NCBI GenBank assembly: GCA_024867545.1
Contig: JANFNE010000046.1
Span: forward strand, 124,001 to 188,000
DNA length: 64,000 nucleotides
Direction: 5' to 3'
Source: Phytopythium helicoides
Lineage: Eukaryota; Oomycota; Peronosporomycetes; Pythiales; Pythiaceae
Positions 24,728 to 36,523 of the stretch are shown piece by piece. The notes beneath the pieces are model-generated. The model did no database searches. It saw only the letters and a program-made list of their open reading frames with translations, and was not told the origin of the DNA. Numbering within the stretch: the stretch's first letter is position 1; the number at the start of each line of letters is the position of its first letter. The position numbers were made by a program, and so were the translations under genes.

Positions 24728-25871
24728 TTATACACGAAGGTTGCAGCTTGAGCCAGAAGATATCGCCGAGGATGTACTTGACGGTCGTTCAGAGATTACA
24801 CCACCACAAAATTCTAAAAGGGTGGCAGAGCGAATTGCGCCGATGTTGTCTGCGTCAAAGTACATGAAAATTTGGATTGCCTCTCGATCGGTGAAACCGT
24901 TCAATGTGGCGAAAAGAGAGCGGAACTCTCCAAGCTCAATAAACTGGTAGGCACTGCTCCCTTTTGAGCCACTTGTGAACATAGCTACAACCTGGGCCAG
25001 TGAGGAAGGATCAGTACAATACTGTGCAAGCTTACGTAGCGCAGCGCGTTGGTGCAAGCTGGTACCAACGCGCTCGTCGTGATCCTGTCCAGGCTCAGTA
25101 GCTTCGCCGTGCCGCTTGGTGGTGTCGTGGATGTCGTTTGTAAAGGCGCTGGATCGCGCAAATGGATTTGTCGTGTCTGATACAGTAGCGGGGAAATCTA
25201 GCCCGATTCCTGTCGCAATTGCGTGAGAGTATCGAGTCACCGGAGCTCCACCCATGAGCTTGAGTGTCATTTGGTCAATGCTATCCACCTCACCACGAGT
25301 CAAGTGCTGAACTGCTGAATCCACGACTCGTCCACCATTGCGGCCTCGTGGGACCCGTCTAACTCCATCCCAAACAGATGCATCGTAAGGGAGGAAAGCG
25401 CTCTTAGTACTGGTTGTCGACGCAGCAACAGTGCACTCTTGCTCTTCGAGAGATTGCTTCGAGGCAATTTCGGCACTGTGGAGCTGGTGAGCAAGCCCGC
25501 GAAGATCTGAGTCTCGGCGCAGGCTCCGAGGCCCCACAGCTGGAGCTGGTGCAGAGAATTTTTCGTAGTTTGTGCTAGCTTGAAATGTCGTTTCAAACTG
25601 AGGGTTTGCCACGTTCGAGTGCATCAGCACTCGTGGATGGGTCGCCTCGTTCCGAGTAGACTTGGCATCTGCATGAAGTGATTGTTCAGTGCTTACCATC
25701 TTGACATATGAAGCTGCAAGAAGAAACTAATCTACCGGGAGATGAAACGGGTGCAGGGACTTTTCGTCGAGAGAAGCCAGTAGTGGAGCGTAGTGCTTCC
25801 TCTTCGACCCAGTTGCCGACTAAAGTTCCCTTGGCATTGTTCTTGTTATACGACGCAAACATCTGCGCCAT
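24728..25871 (-). CDS. EF-hand-like protein, probable flagellar microtubule-associated
   Basis: The ATG at 25871 opens MAQMFASYNKNNAKGTLVGNWVEEEAL, a GNWVEE-type motif seen in several ciliary microtubule-associated proteins. After a junction near 25696-25669 the frame continues for about 310 residues of low-complexity, polar sequence. It ends in a helical segment with EF-hand-like features: FIELGEFRSLFATL, then FMYFDADNIGAIRSATLLEFCGGV, a loop D-A-D-N-x-G. The best-fitting intron would be only 28 nt (GTAAGC..ATGCAG), which is very short; a different junction or a second start (MVSTEQ, 25699) is possible. The stop lies 83 bp from the stop of the TIG giant (tail to tail) and the start lies 180 bp from the divergent LRR gene. 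Confidence 0.5.
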
Positions 25872-26051
25872 CTTCGCGAGGGAGTCTGCACTTGCTTTCC
25901 TTCGATGTAGTTGAAGGTTGACCACCTTCCAAAGAACTTGCGTCAATAATAGATCTGGAGCAGCTATAAAATAGCAAGATAGATTTGCATACAGTCAGCA
26001 AAATTATCCCACTTGACCATTGCTGCAGTTGCTGCGGCGTTCCTGAAGGTC
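25872..26051. promoter_or_regulatory. Short bidirectional promoter region between EF-hand-like and LRR genes
   Basis: Only 180 bp separate the two divergent ATGs. The stretch must contain both promoters or 5' UTRs. No specific element was identified. Confidence 0.4.
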
Positions 26052-28130
26052 ATGGTGCAGCTAGCTGATCCGCATGCGGAGCTACCGATCAAGAACTACA
26101 AATATGTCAAGAACTGCACTGAGCTGTACTTGGCGCAGCGCGGCATTCAGAAGCTTGCAAACTTTGAAGGGTTTGTCAACCTTGAAGTACTTTGGATAAA
26201 CGACAATGAGGTGGAAAAACATTATCGGACTGTCTGGTGGTGAGCGTTACTGAGATAACTGGTGTTAGATTGAGGTCTTGGACGGATTGCACCAGTGTTT
26301 CCGAATCAAGAGTCTCCATGCCCACAACAATCGCATTCGGTTAGTTTGTGATTTGAGCTGTCTTGAAACTCCCTACATTTTTTGCTCAGCGATGCTCTCT
26401 ATGCAATTTGAAGAACGTTAGAGGACAGTTCCCTTGTCCACTTCAAGTTTCTCGAGGAACTTCGACTCTACGGTAACAAAATCAAAGATCTGCAGGGTAC
26501 ACTACATGTCCTCGGTCGACTGAAGCACTTACACGACCTGGACCTCTTCGGCAACCCTGTGGCTGAAGAAGAGGGTTATCGTTATTATGTAATTGCGACG
26601 TTGCCATCGCTGCGAGTGCTTGACCGCCACGTTGTCACTGAGGATGATCGAGAAAAAGCGGCGAGGTCGGTATTGGCATTGTTATTAGTGTATGCATCCT
26701 ACCGCTAACAAACCAGCATTGCTGAACAGGTTGATGGCTAGCGGACGGGACAAAGGTAATATCGTGCGTGAGTCTGAGAACCAACGAACTAAGGGCAGAC
26801 CTGCGACCGTTTCGAGTACTCCATCGCACCAGATATCAGCCACGGTGCGTCTTTTGATGGCCGAAGTGGCGGCCACAAAGCGCCAACAGCAGGTATTCTC
26901 TATATATGATCGTGCATACCTTACAAAGTCTGAAACCATCTGCTGTTCGTATTATCAACAGCATCAATCAATTCGCGAGGCACAGCAAGAACTTCAAAGG
27001 CTCGAGCTTATGAGACAACAAACTCTCCGTTCAAGAACTTTGGATGAACGCTGGAACAATTCAGGTTCAGCAATCCCAATCCCATTGCTTGATGAATGGG
27101 AATTTAACAGCTTAAAAAAGCACTTTCAAAGGCTAGAAGCGACGAAAAACAGGTACGTCAAAACGACTAGAAGCATTCCACGCATACCATACCGACAGCT
27201 TTATTTTATCCATTTGTAGCGGGCTTTGCCTAGCTCAACTCAAGCAGATTGAATGTCATTTGGGTGGCCGAGGCTTTGAGCTGTGCGATCAACTGGGACA
27301 TCCACTCTCGATTGAGAGTCTTACAATATCCGAGCCTATTTGCTGGTCGGCGTTTGTTGAGGTGAGCGAAAAAACCAGGGCGTAGAGAGAAGTTGACTGA
27401 CCAAGTATCTGTGTCAGCTTTTCAAATCCAAGCGAATCCACTGTAGGATAATGGTACCCAGCAAGCTTCGAGCTGAGTCGGCTTCATGTTTCGAAAAGTG
27501 TCAAGTTCTTCAGGTAATCTACTCACTGTTGCTGCCGTTGCTGCCCCGCCAAGTGTCAAGAACTCATCAAAGGTATATTGTAGCGACGGCTCCAGACTGG
27601 CAGTAATAGTGACCCATCAGTAGTGGAGGTGGGTTGTCAAGTAGGTTTAATTGTGGTTTCACTGCAATCTAAATACTGTGGTGAGTGCAGGAGCTGCAAC
27701 AACTCAGCCAACAAGGATACCGATTGCAAGCACTTGCTGACTCCACCTCCAGCGCGTCCACCAATCCCCCTTCGGCTACTAAAGTCCCCATTAGTCGCGA
27801 AATTACTGATCAGGCAAGCTTACGAACACGCTTCTGCTTTACAACGTTTGCAAGAGAGGCATTATCACCATTAGCGACTCCCAACCATCCGATAGGACGG
27901 AACGAAGCTTTTCTCGACCTGAAAGCAGAGAGCATCTCTATTGACGAGAGACTGAATCTAAAATACAAGCTCCGGGGAAAGGTATGTTTGCGCAACAGTG
28001 TCCGGCTATACTTTTTAATTGCATTTCTTCTTCTCACCCTTGTCTTTTTGTACAGGATTTTCACAAGTACTTGATGAAACAAACGTCTCAGCCACAATCA
28101 GTTCTTATTAGACGAAAATTTGAGTTGTGA
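26052..28130 (+). CDS. Leucine-rich repeat protein, LRRC72-like
   Basis: Multi-exon gene; ATG at 26052 (MVQLADPHAELP). The spliced reading gives consecutive SDS22-type repeats: ELYLAQRGIQKLANFEGF, NLEVLWINDNEIEVLDGL, SLHAHNNRIR, FLEELRLYGNKIKDL, HLHDLDLFGNPVAEEEGYR. These are followed by the cap YVIATLPSLRVLDRHVVTEDDREKA (about 26580-26660). This cap and repeat order resemble LRRC72 and related axonemal LRR proteins. The rest is helical and polar, through exons near 26692-27160, 27220-27360, 27415-27515, 27690-27980 and 28057-28130, ending RRKFEL. The stop is 29 bp from the stop of the converging FANCI-like gene. Exon borders after 27200 are approximate. Confidence 0.65.
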
Positions 28131-28159
28131 GCCGTAGTTCACACAAATTTATCTAACAG

Positions 28160-31100
28160 CTATTCGATGAAATCTTCTAAGTCAGCGAACGCATCGTCTC
28201 CATCTTCCTCGTGTAGATAAGCATCGATGATTGGGTGGCGACTGCGCAGCCGTCGTTTCTTCTTCCGGACTATTGGCACAACATCCACATACTGAGCTCT
28301 AGACGAGCGAGGGTTTTCTGTGTTGAGGCTCCCTGAGGAAATGTTGCTCTTCGCCATTTGGACGACACGCTTCAGTTTTGCGACAGACTCGGCAGGTAGT
28401 TCCTGGGTCAAAGCACATGTGAGCTGATAGAAACAAAAACAAAAAAACAAAAACAAAAAGAAGAGTTAGCTTTTTTTACCTTTTTCAGCAGACTCTGCGC
28501 TTTTGTCGGTACCTTGAGCAGAAAAATGTCGAGTTTTAGCGCAATTGCTGACAGCTGGATAGAGAAGTAATGCATGATGTTAGATCATTGCAATCACGTG
28601 TGAACTGTACAATAATTACCCGTGTCTTGGAGCTTGAATCACTGATAGCGTCAGTGAGCCAATGGATCCACATTCGGCTTTGTGCAGCAAGCTGAGCAGC
28701 GCAGTCGAAAACCTCTACTGCACAAACACTTGCATTGCTAGGCTCTCTGTAATCGCCGAGCATCTCGCACTTCGCACCAATTCTAAGTGTGGACTCGATG
28801 ATTGACAATGCTCGAGATAGTACTTTCGATGACAACCACGAAAAATCGCGACTACTGTAAATCGACACACGCAACGCGTCGAGAACAGGAATAAGCGCTT
28901 GAGCATGCTGTTGTCGTTGATCGAACGCTGGGTTGCGCTTCACTTGCAGATAACTCGTGACAGTTGCGACTAATTGATCAACCTGGATTATTAGGCTCTC
29001 TAGAGCCACGCTTTGAGCTCCAGAAGTGACCAAGTGAGGAATGCTCGTGTCACGAAATGCTAGCATAGTATCTGATTCCGAGTCATCAGACGAATTAGTT
29101 GCAGCCGTTGCCTGTCGAAGGCGCTTGCGCTTCCTTGCTGACAATGTCTGATAGTCCGCACACGAACCGATGGGATTGAGCGAAAATCCACATCCACGGA
29201 GAACACTATGCAGCCGCCCCACCATGCCTGCGACGTCACCGCTTGAAAACTGGAAAGTTAATGAAACGAACGATATCCCCAGAAGCAATCGGAGCAATGG
29301 AAGATGGTGAACAACATGCTCACATATAATCTGTGTTGCGAACTGTTCCACTTTCACCCGTTCAGCAGCTTCAGCAAGCACACCAGGAACATCGCACAGT
29401 CTTTTGACTAAAAGAGCTGCTCCCATCTTCCACTTTGTGATCTCGTTACTCTGCATAGTAAGTTGAATGTCGCTGAGGATCACTTGAGCAAGAGCTAATA
29501 TGCTGTTTTCACTCTCTCCGTCACGAGTGCCAGCGATGTCAGACCAGCATTTGGTTTTGAGAAGGATGGAGATCTGGGACTGCATATCCGCGATAGAGGA
29601 CTCGTGGTCACAAGCACTTATTGCCCGAACTAATGCAGAGCACAATCGCCCGAGCAGCTCATCGCCTGACTTGACATCAAGAACCACAGTTGCACTAGCG
29701 GACTGGCTCCCTGTGTTTATCAAGTACCGGTGACTAGATGGCACCTTTAGTGCAAAAGTGTCTTCGTAGACTGCGAAGACTACTCTTGGACTATCCTCTC
29801 TGGATTCCGAGCGCGCAATCGCTGCTTGGGCGAGGACTTGGTCAGAAATCTCACGGTACAGCTCCAAGAGAGACGTCAAGTTGGAAAAAACGCTTGGGCT
29901 CCATGTCAGTGCCGGTTTCTTCTTGTGAGATGTACGGTTTGTTGGCGTTGCGTTGTCTTCATTTGAGTGAGAAAGTATGTCTAAAATGAACATGATCGTA
30001 TCGAAAGATATACCAGCGTGGCATGTGGAGTCACTATCGTGTCCATCATGTAATGCTGAGTGCATTAGACCCAGCAAGGTTGGTGTATGCGATTTGAGTA
30101 CATCAACTAGCCCGTGCTTGAACGTGCTGGAAAACCCGCGAGGAATTGACCATCCTATCTTCTTTTCAGATTCATAAAGAGCTCTTTGTGCCATCCGATG
30201 GATACAAAATTCCATCTCAATGATAGACCAAATCGAAGTGCTCGGCGTAGATAGGTATTGCCTGCTTCCGTCCTCTTGCAGGAGATACTCTAACGTAAGC
30301 GTACAGAGCGCAGAACCCATAAACATTCGCACGAGCAAGTCCCACACAGATCTCTTCTCTGACATGTTGGTACTCTGGCAAATCCAGCGAAAGAAAGCAT
30401 CCTGGTTTGAAACGAAAGCTGCGATCCATCGCCGGAGTTCAGTACTATCCCCAACCTTGAAGCCTGGAAAAGGACTGAATTCTTTCGTGGGAGCGATCAT
30501 TGCTTTCTCGAATGCTAGCAACGAAGCCAGCGACTTTTGAAATAGCAGTCCGACCGCCGCTGTGCCTTGCGGGCTTGAGTCCTGATGGTAAAAGTCATCC
30601 AGAGCGCAGAAGTCAAAGTGCTGACAACTGAAGGCATTCTCTTCGTCGTCGTCGTTCTCGCTCTCATTGCTAGAACCGACAACAAAGCTGCTGTGACGAT
30701 GTGGAGCGGTTGGTTGAATGAAACGCGCTACCTCTTGGGAAAGAAATTGATGCAAGTCTTGCCGGGTTGTATCGCGGAGTTGCACACAACCACCTTGGCC
30801 AAAAAGCTTTTCCATTCTCCCCATCGACCACGAGCGGATCATCACGCACACCTGGACCGCACTTTTCAAAGCTGCCACGATTTCCTCCTAGATTCAAGGA
30901 CCCATAAGTCTACAAACACTTTTGCGCTCCTTACGGGTACGCGAAGAAGGTAAACGCACCTCCTGTTGCTCATCGAAACGAAAGGTGTCTTCAAGCCACG
31001 TGCACCACAAGCTGATCGCAAATCGTTGATGCTTCTGGTTTCCCGTCGAAAGGAGCTTCCGCAGAAACACCATCAAGAAGTTGAAGAGACCTGCCGTTCC

Positions 31101-33385
31101 AGCAAACAACTGCTTGATTAATACCAAAACTCAACAGACACAAGCATGTCGGGCTCGCTAGGTCATACTTCTATGATACATGGAAAGCCGTGACCCAATG
31201 ATAAAGAACTGCTCAGCTGACTGGAAGGAGCTGTGAAAGTGCATGCTTGAATGGAGATGAGCGGTAAAATCTACGATGCCCCAACTACCCTCTTGAACGA
31301 CGTACCTTAACCAGTCCTGGATGGTATTGAGGTGCAGATGCAGGCTCGGTGGATTCGACTCAAAAAGTTTGCGCAAGATGTCAGCGTTGGCCTGGAATAT
31401 CTCATGCTCTTGGTCATTTTTCCCACCGAGTTGAGTAATCGTTCATCGAGGCTACAGTACCTGGGCGAAGACGGGCTGGTGAGCTCGATCAAGCAGCGAA
31501 CGAAGGATTTCATTCTGAGCTTCTGGCGACTTGAATCGGGCGGGGGCACAGTTCGTTAGTGATTGCCCAGAAAGAAACGGGCGCAAACAAAAAACAAAGG
31601 TTTTCTCACCTTTTGAAAAAGTGCCAATAGTACATGCTGCGATAAAAGGCGTTTCGTGACGTTGTTAATCGCCGCGTCAGCAGAATTATCGTCAGCGTTA
31701 ATGTTGCTGATATGGTAACAGCTTTGGTCCAGCCAAAATAGTGCGACGTCCATCAGCAGCAGCGCTTTCCACTCGCGCGCATATGCCTGTTTCCCCCCAA
31801 AGTTGATGATTCTCGACACGCAGTCACTTAAGAGCGCATCCAAACTTGGCGTTGTCGAGTTCGCTTTAGCAACCGAGAATAGTGGTCTTTCTTCGCTTGG
31901 GGTAGGATGACTCGCTTCTTCAGCAAAAATCCGCCAAATAAGACACTCAATCTCCTTAAAGTCCCTTGATTCGCGAGCCACGCGCGTTGAAGCTGAGCGG
32001 TGGTGTAAAATGGGCTTGGAAGCTTGCAGTGTGTGCAATAGGAAGATTAAATCGTGCCAGCCAGGTGCACAGTTGACCTTTTGTGCATCTTCTTCGGGTG
32101 ATCGCTCGCTCACGATAGTCGTAGTATCGACACTATCTTGAATAGCTTGAATGACCAACTCGACCAGCCGCTGAGACTGGTGCAACCCCTGTTTGGCAAG
32201 AAGAGCGTGTTTATATTCTCGCAAATAAACACGAAATTTGGGGGTGCTCACCATTTGGAGATTAAATTCGGCTTCTTGTCTTGAGGCCACCGGAAGCTTC
32301 CTCAATAAGAAGCGCGCAATGTCGATCCACTGTGTGCTATTCGTCACGTCGGCGACAGATACGCATTCGCGAAATATCAAGTTGATAACTTCTCCTGAGA
32401 TGGAAGCAGACGACAGGACCATTTGTGCTACGTTGTGCTGATGTGCGGATTAGTGAATCAGCTCACTCCCAAGCTAACATCAACAAACAATATACCTGCA
32501 GAAGCTGCCACCCGTCGCTAGAAATGAATGCTGAGCTATCCTTGAGCGCGTCAAGCAGAAATGGAAGCGTCCTTGTAGTCCACGGCAGCTCCAGTAGATC
32601 TACCAATTTCTGTGCGTATACAACATATCGAACAGTCGCTAAGTAGCCCATGAGCGCATCACCGCAACTATTACTGCGCCTTACATCGTGGACAGAGCTC
32701 GAGTTTGCCGAATCTTCCGAGACATCCGCGAGCATCCCAAACAAACTGGGGACGAGTCCGAGCACTTGCGGTAGTGCACTGAGGCGCTCGCCTTGCTCCG
32801 TAACAGTGTCACGGACCAGCCGATAACTAGCCTGCAGCAGCATGTGGATCTCCTCAACGACTTTAGTGCAGCGCAGCTGGCGGCCAGCGCCACGGTGCTC
32901 GCCCATCTCCTCAATAGCGAGCGAGAAGCCGAGGTTGACCTCAGTGAGTAGCTGCATGGCCTCCAGCTCGCTCACGGCCCCGCTCCACAGCACCTGATCA
33001 CCCGAGTTGTAAGGAAAAGTCTCCGTGTCATCGTCATCCGCCGGCGCCTTCCCACCTGGACGATGCGCGTGGCGGCGCGAAAGCGCGTGGCATCGCACTG
33101 CACCAGCGCGTGCACCAGTGGCAGCCATTCGTCGGCCTCGCGCTCGTCGCGCTTCTTCTTGGCGTCGCGCCGCGAGATGCCGTCGAGCAGCGCGTCGAGC
33201 TGGAGACAGGCGCGGGGGCCGAGTCGTCAGTTCCTTGCGCGTTTCCGCGCCGATTCCGGCCGCGAGACCGCGCCTGGGCGCACACGCACCTCCTCCGCGT
33301 CCGCAGACTCCAAATAGCGCCGCACGGCGGCCGCGTCCGACGCGCTGGCGCGCAGCAACTCGCGCGCCGCCTGCCCGCGCTGCAT
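28160..33385 (-). CDS. Large helical-repeat protein, tentatively FANCI-like (Fanconi anaemia ID2 complex)
   Basis: Many exons on the minus strand. ATG at 33385 (MQRGQAARELLRAS), introns at about 33300-33203 and 33061-33001, then large exons 33000-32463, 32410-31620, smaller exons to 30900 and a 2.3-kb exon 30878-28536. The last exons end at 28160. The protein is almost all alpha-helical. Three points favour FANCI: LMVFLRKLLSTGNQKHQRFA (about 31070-31020), which aligns without gaps to the helix carrying the ubiquitination lysine; the near-terminal HPIIDAYLHEEDGDD, similar to the family's xILDxxLREDGED tail; and a basic Lys/Arg-rich C-terminus. The family monoubiquitinates and clamps DNA with FANCD2 in cross-link repair. 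The rest is too diverged for me to be certain; another HEAT-type protein remains possible. Confidence 0.42.
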
Positions 33386-33694
33386 GCTGCAGGGGAAATG
33401 ACGTTCAAAAAGTCAAATCGGTGGGGTTTCGTAGGTGAACCTATAACAGAAAGTATAGGTAGAAGAACGCCAATCCGAGGTGGGACAGAGGCTCTTGGGA
33501 TCTTTGATTGGACAGACAGGACCTGGACAATTCCTGCATCAAACTGCATCGGTGAGCTGTTTTGTTCGCGATCTGCTTGTTGAGGCACGAAAGTAGAGTA
33601 CACTTCAACTTCGTCTACGCAGCGTGCGTGCTGGTCATTCATATCGCTCTGTGCATCCAGCTAGTATCTTGCAAATCAGGCGAGCCTGCACGCG
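33386..33694. other. Spacer upstream of the FANCI-like gene
   Basis: 309 bp between the FANCI-like start and the ubiquilin stop. It serves as promoter of the former and 3' region of the latter. No motif was recognised. Confidence 0.4.
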
Positions 33695-35487
33695 TCAGAG
33701 TCCGCTGAGCAGTCGGTCGACGGCGGCCTGCACGTTTCCGTAGGTCGCCTGCAGCGCGCGGATGTTCTGCTCGCGGTTTGTGAACCCCATGTCGCTGAGT
33801 TGGGTCAACTGGGTCGCGTACTGCTCCTCGGGGTTCTGAGCGGGAGCAGGGGCACCACCAAAGCCGCCTAAGCCACCGAATCCAGCCCCTCCAAAGCCTG
33901 CAAACGGGTTTGGCGCAGTTGACGATGTCCCGCCAGCTGCCGGGTTCGCGTCAGCACCGCCAAGGTTGAGGCCCTCCAGACTGCTCAATCATTTATCAAT
34001 GCACACAAGTCAGAGACGACTATCTAGCGAAAGAAAGCAAAGATTCTGGCGAACCAACATACCCAGGCATGAGTCCGGAGCTCCGCAGCTGGTTCATCGC
34101 TTGCTGCATCTGCATCATGGCTTGGATATTCTGCGGGTTCATGGCCGCACGGAGAAACTCTGGGTTCGACATCATCTGGCGGATCTGCGGGTTCGCGTTC
34201 ATCATCGACGCCATCTGTGGGTTCATCATCTCCATCTGCGCGAGAAATTGCTCCGGGTTGTTCGTGATCTGCTCGAGCGCAGGCTGGAATAACGGGCTCT
34301 GCAGAAGCTGCGCCATCATCTCTGGGTTTGGCGCTGCGCCAGAGTTGAGTCCAGCGCCAAACGCCCCCGCTCCCCACGGGTTTGCAGCAGGAGTCGAGCC
34401 GGCAGCTACAGGCATTCAGTGACAGTTAGCAATCCACATTAATCCAAGTAAGAGGCATTGGAATCGCCATGTACCAGGCGTCCCCCACGGGTTCGCAGCG
34501 GCCGGGGTGCCGGAAGTTGCGCTGGGGGTCGTCGAGCTCGTAGTACTGCTGGTTGGCTGAGTAGTCGACGAGGTGCTCCCGCCTCCCGCAACACCGGGCA
34601 TCGTGAACGCTGGTCCGCGCGGGACACTCGCGCCGCTGGCGGCAGCGTCCATCAGCGGCTCTTGCACGTCGTGGTACATTCGGCGGAGCGCGTTGAAGCC
34701 CTCCGGGTGGCTCTCGATGTTTCGCAACGCCGTATCCTGGCTACGCATCATCTCACGCATCGCAGCCGGGTTCCGCATAGCCTCCATGCTTTGGCGGAGC
34801 AGCTCGGGGTCGTTCATGATGTGGTTCAGCTGTGGGTTCTGCTCCAGCAGCTGCTGCATGGCCGGGTTGCTCTGCATCACCGACCGTATCATCTCCGGGT
34901 TGTTGAGGATGCCCTGCATAATGGGCGAGTCCATGATCTGGCGCATCATCTCGGGGTTCTGCATCATCTGCTGCTGCATCTGCTGCATGTTGGGCATGCC
35001 GCCGCCGCCGCCGAACATGGCGAACGGGTTGGCCGCGCCATCCGCCCCCGCCGCTCCGGCCCCAGCGCCTGCACCGGGGAACAGCGGGAACGCGAACGGG
35101 TTCGCAGCCGCCGCGGGCGCCGGCGTGGGCGTTGCGGCAGGCGCAGGGGCGGCCGCCGGCGCCGACGTCGCAGGCGCAGCGGGGGTCGCCGGCGCGGCTC
35201 GCGCGGATCCGCGCACGAAGAATATGGTGTCGTCGGCCTGGATCCCTGCAGCTCATAGGCGCGTCAGCGCTGCGTCGGCGGGCGGCGACCCGCGCCCACG
35301 CACCGTAGCTGGCCAGCGTCTGGTCGTCCTTGAGCACCTTGCCCTTGTGGATGAGCCGCTGCAGCGCCTCGGGCACGTCCGTGTGCGCCACGAGCGCCGC
35401 CTTGCACTGCGCGACCGTCGCCTCCAGCGCGATCTCGAACTCGAACTTGCTGCCCGACGTCGTCTTGACGTGCAGCTTGACCGCCAT
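33695..35487 (-). CDS. Ubiquilin / Dsk2-type shuttle protein
   Basis: Four exons. ATG at 35487 opens a ubiquitin-like domain ([19 protein letters not shown] ... [18 protein letters not shown]). An intron of about 60 nt follows (about 35306-35247), then [13 protein letters not shown]. An Ala/Pro/Gly linker leads to STI1-type Met/Asn/Pro-rich repeats ([39 protein letters not shown]) and a second STI1 block in the next exon (34407-34060). The last exon (33988-33695) ends in a UBA domain ([35 protein letters not shown]), complete with the MGF loop. Ubiquilins carry ubiquitinated or membrane-protein clients to the proteasome. All three functional parts are intact. The gene is divergent from the Cys-rich gene, 242 bp away. 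Confidence 0.93.
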
Positions 35488-35729
35488 CGCCGCTGTCTGC
35501 GCCTCTCGCTGCCTCGACTGGGATCGAATTCTCCAACAGCTTCTCCGCGTGACGCGTTCACGTCCTCCCGGCTAGGTGCGAATATCCCGCCCCCACTTGA
35601 AGGTTGTATGCATACCCAGCGCAAGTCGCCGCCGCGCCATACAAACGCCAAGACGCACCCGCCCCATACAAACGCCGAGACGCCGCGCGGTGGCGGGAAA
35701 GGCAGGCGACTAATAATACGGCGGCGCGG

Positions 35730-36454
35730 ATGGAGGACGGCAGGGCCGAGGAGGAAGCGGCGGCGCCCAAGGCGGCCGCCGTGCACCGCAAGTGCGCGCT
35801 GTGCGCGCTCAAGAAGCCGCTGGCCGCGGGTGCGTCAGTCGCAGGGCGGAGCTGCAGCTGCGGCGGGAGCTGACGGGGACCGCAGGCTGCGCCAACAACG
35901 CGTGCAAGAAGTGCTGCCTCGCGCGCTCCGACGACTGCGCGGTGCACCAGCGCGCGCGCAAGAGCGAGCTCAAGGCTGCGCGTACGCACCCGCGGGGATT
36001 GCTGGGGCCGCGGAGCTGTACTGACGCCCGGAATGCTGCAGAGCTCGACAGCGTGCCGGCCGAGGCGGCCAAGCCCAAGAAACCCGTGTTCAAGCACGAG
36101 TTCAAGGAAACCAACTTTGCATGTACGGCTGCAGTGGCTTCCGTGGGTGCCTCTGCGCCAGACCTTGCTTACGATGCGAGACGTGTGCGCGCAGACTATG
36201 GAGAAACCGTCACGGTCTTTTGCGTGCGCGACTTTTTCGCCGCCAAGAAGCTCAGCCAAGGCATCCTCAACGACCAGACGCGCTCGCAGCGCGTGAGCGG
36301 CTCGTATCTGGGCAAGCAGCACAGGAAGCACAAGGGAGTCAAGTCGCCAGAGCTCAAGGCCGCCATCCTCGACGTGCTGGGCAAGCGCAAGCGGACGGCG
36401 GGCGAGGACACCGTCGCAAGCCCTGCGCCATCCGCGGTGGCTGCCGCAAATTAA
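35730..36454 (+). CDS. Unrecognised Cys-rich, probably zinc-binding protein
   Basis: ATG at 35730 (MEDGRAEEEAAAPK). The N-terminus has HRKCALCALKKPL and then, in another frame after a junction near 35835-35875, GCANNACKKCCLARSDDCAVH: eight cysteines plus histidines in a compact block suggesting a zinc-binding module. Two later introns fit well: 35982-36041 and 36123-36194. The second joins KETNFA to YYGETVTVFCVRDFFAAKKLSQG. The remainder is basic (KQHRKHKGVK, GKRKRTAG), fitting a nuclear or nucleolar protein. I do not recognise the family. The first exon junction could not be made with a standard GT-AG pair in frame. The gene is tail to tail with the coiled-coil gene, 69 bp apart. Confidence 0.6.
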
Positions 36455-36523
36455 TGGCTCCATGCCTCCTTGATGCCTAGACGATAAAGCCCACTTTGCA
36501 TTATACACCACCAGCCTGTGCTT

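Noticed and set aside
28420..28480. A-rich stretch as a possible retroposon tail
   Set aside because: It lies in an intron of the FANCI-like gene, with no element or target-site duplication beside it.
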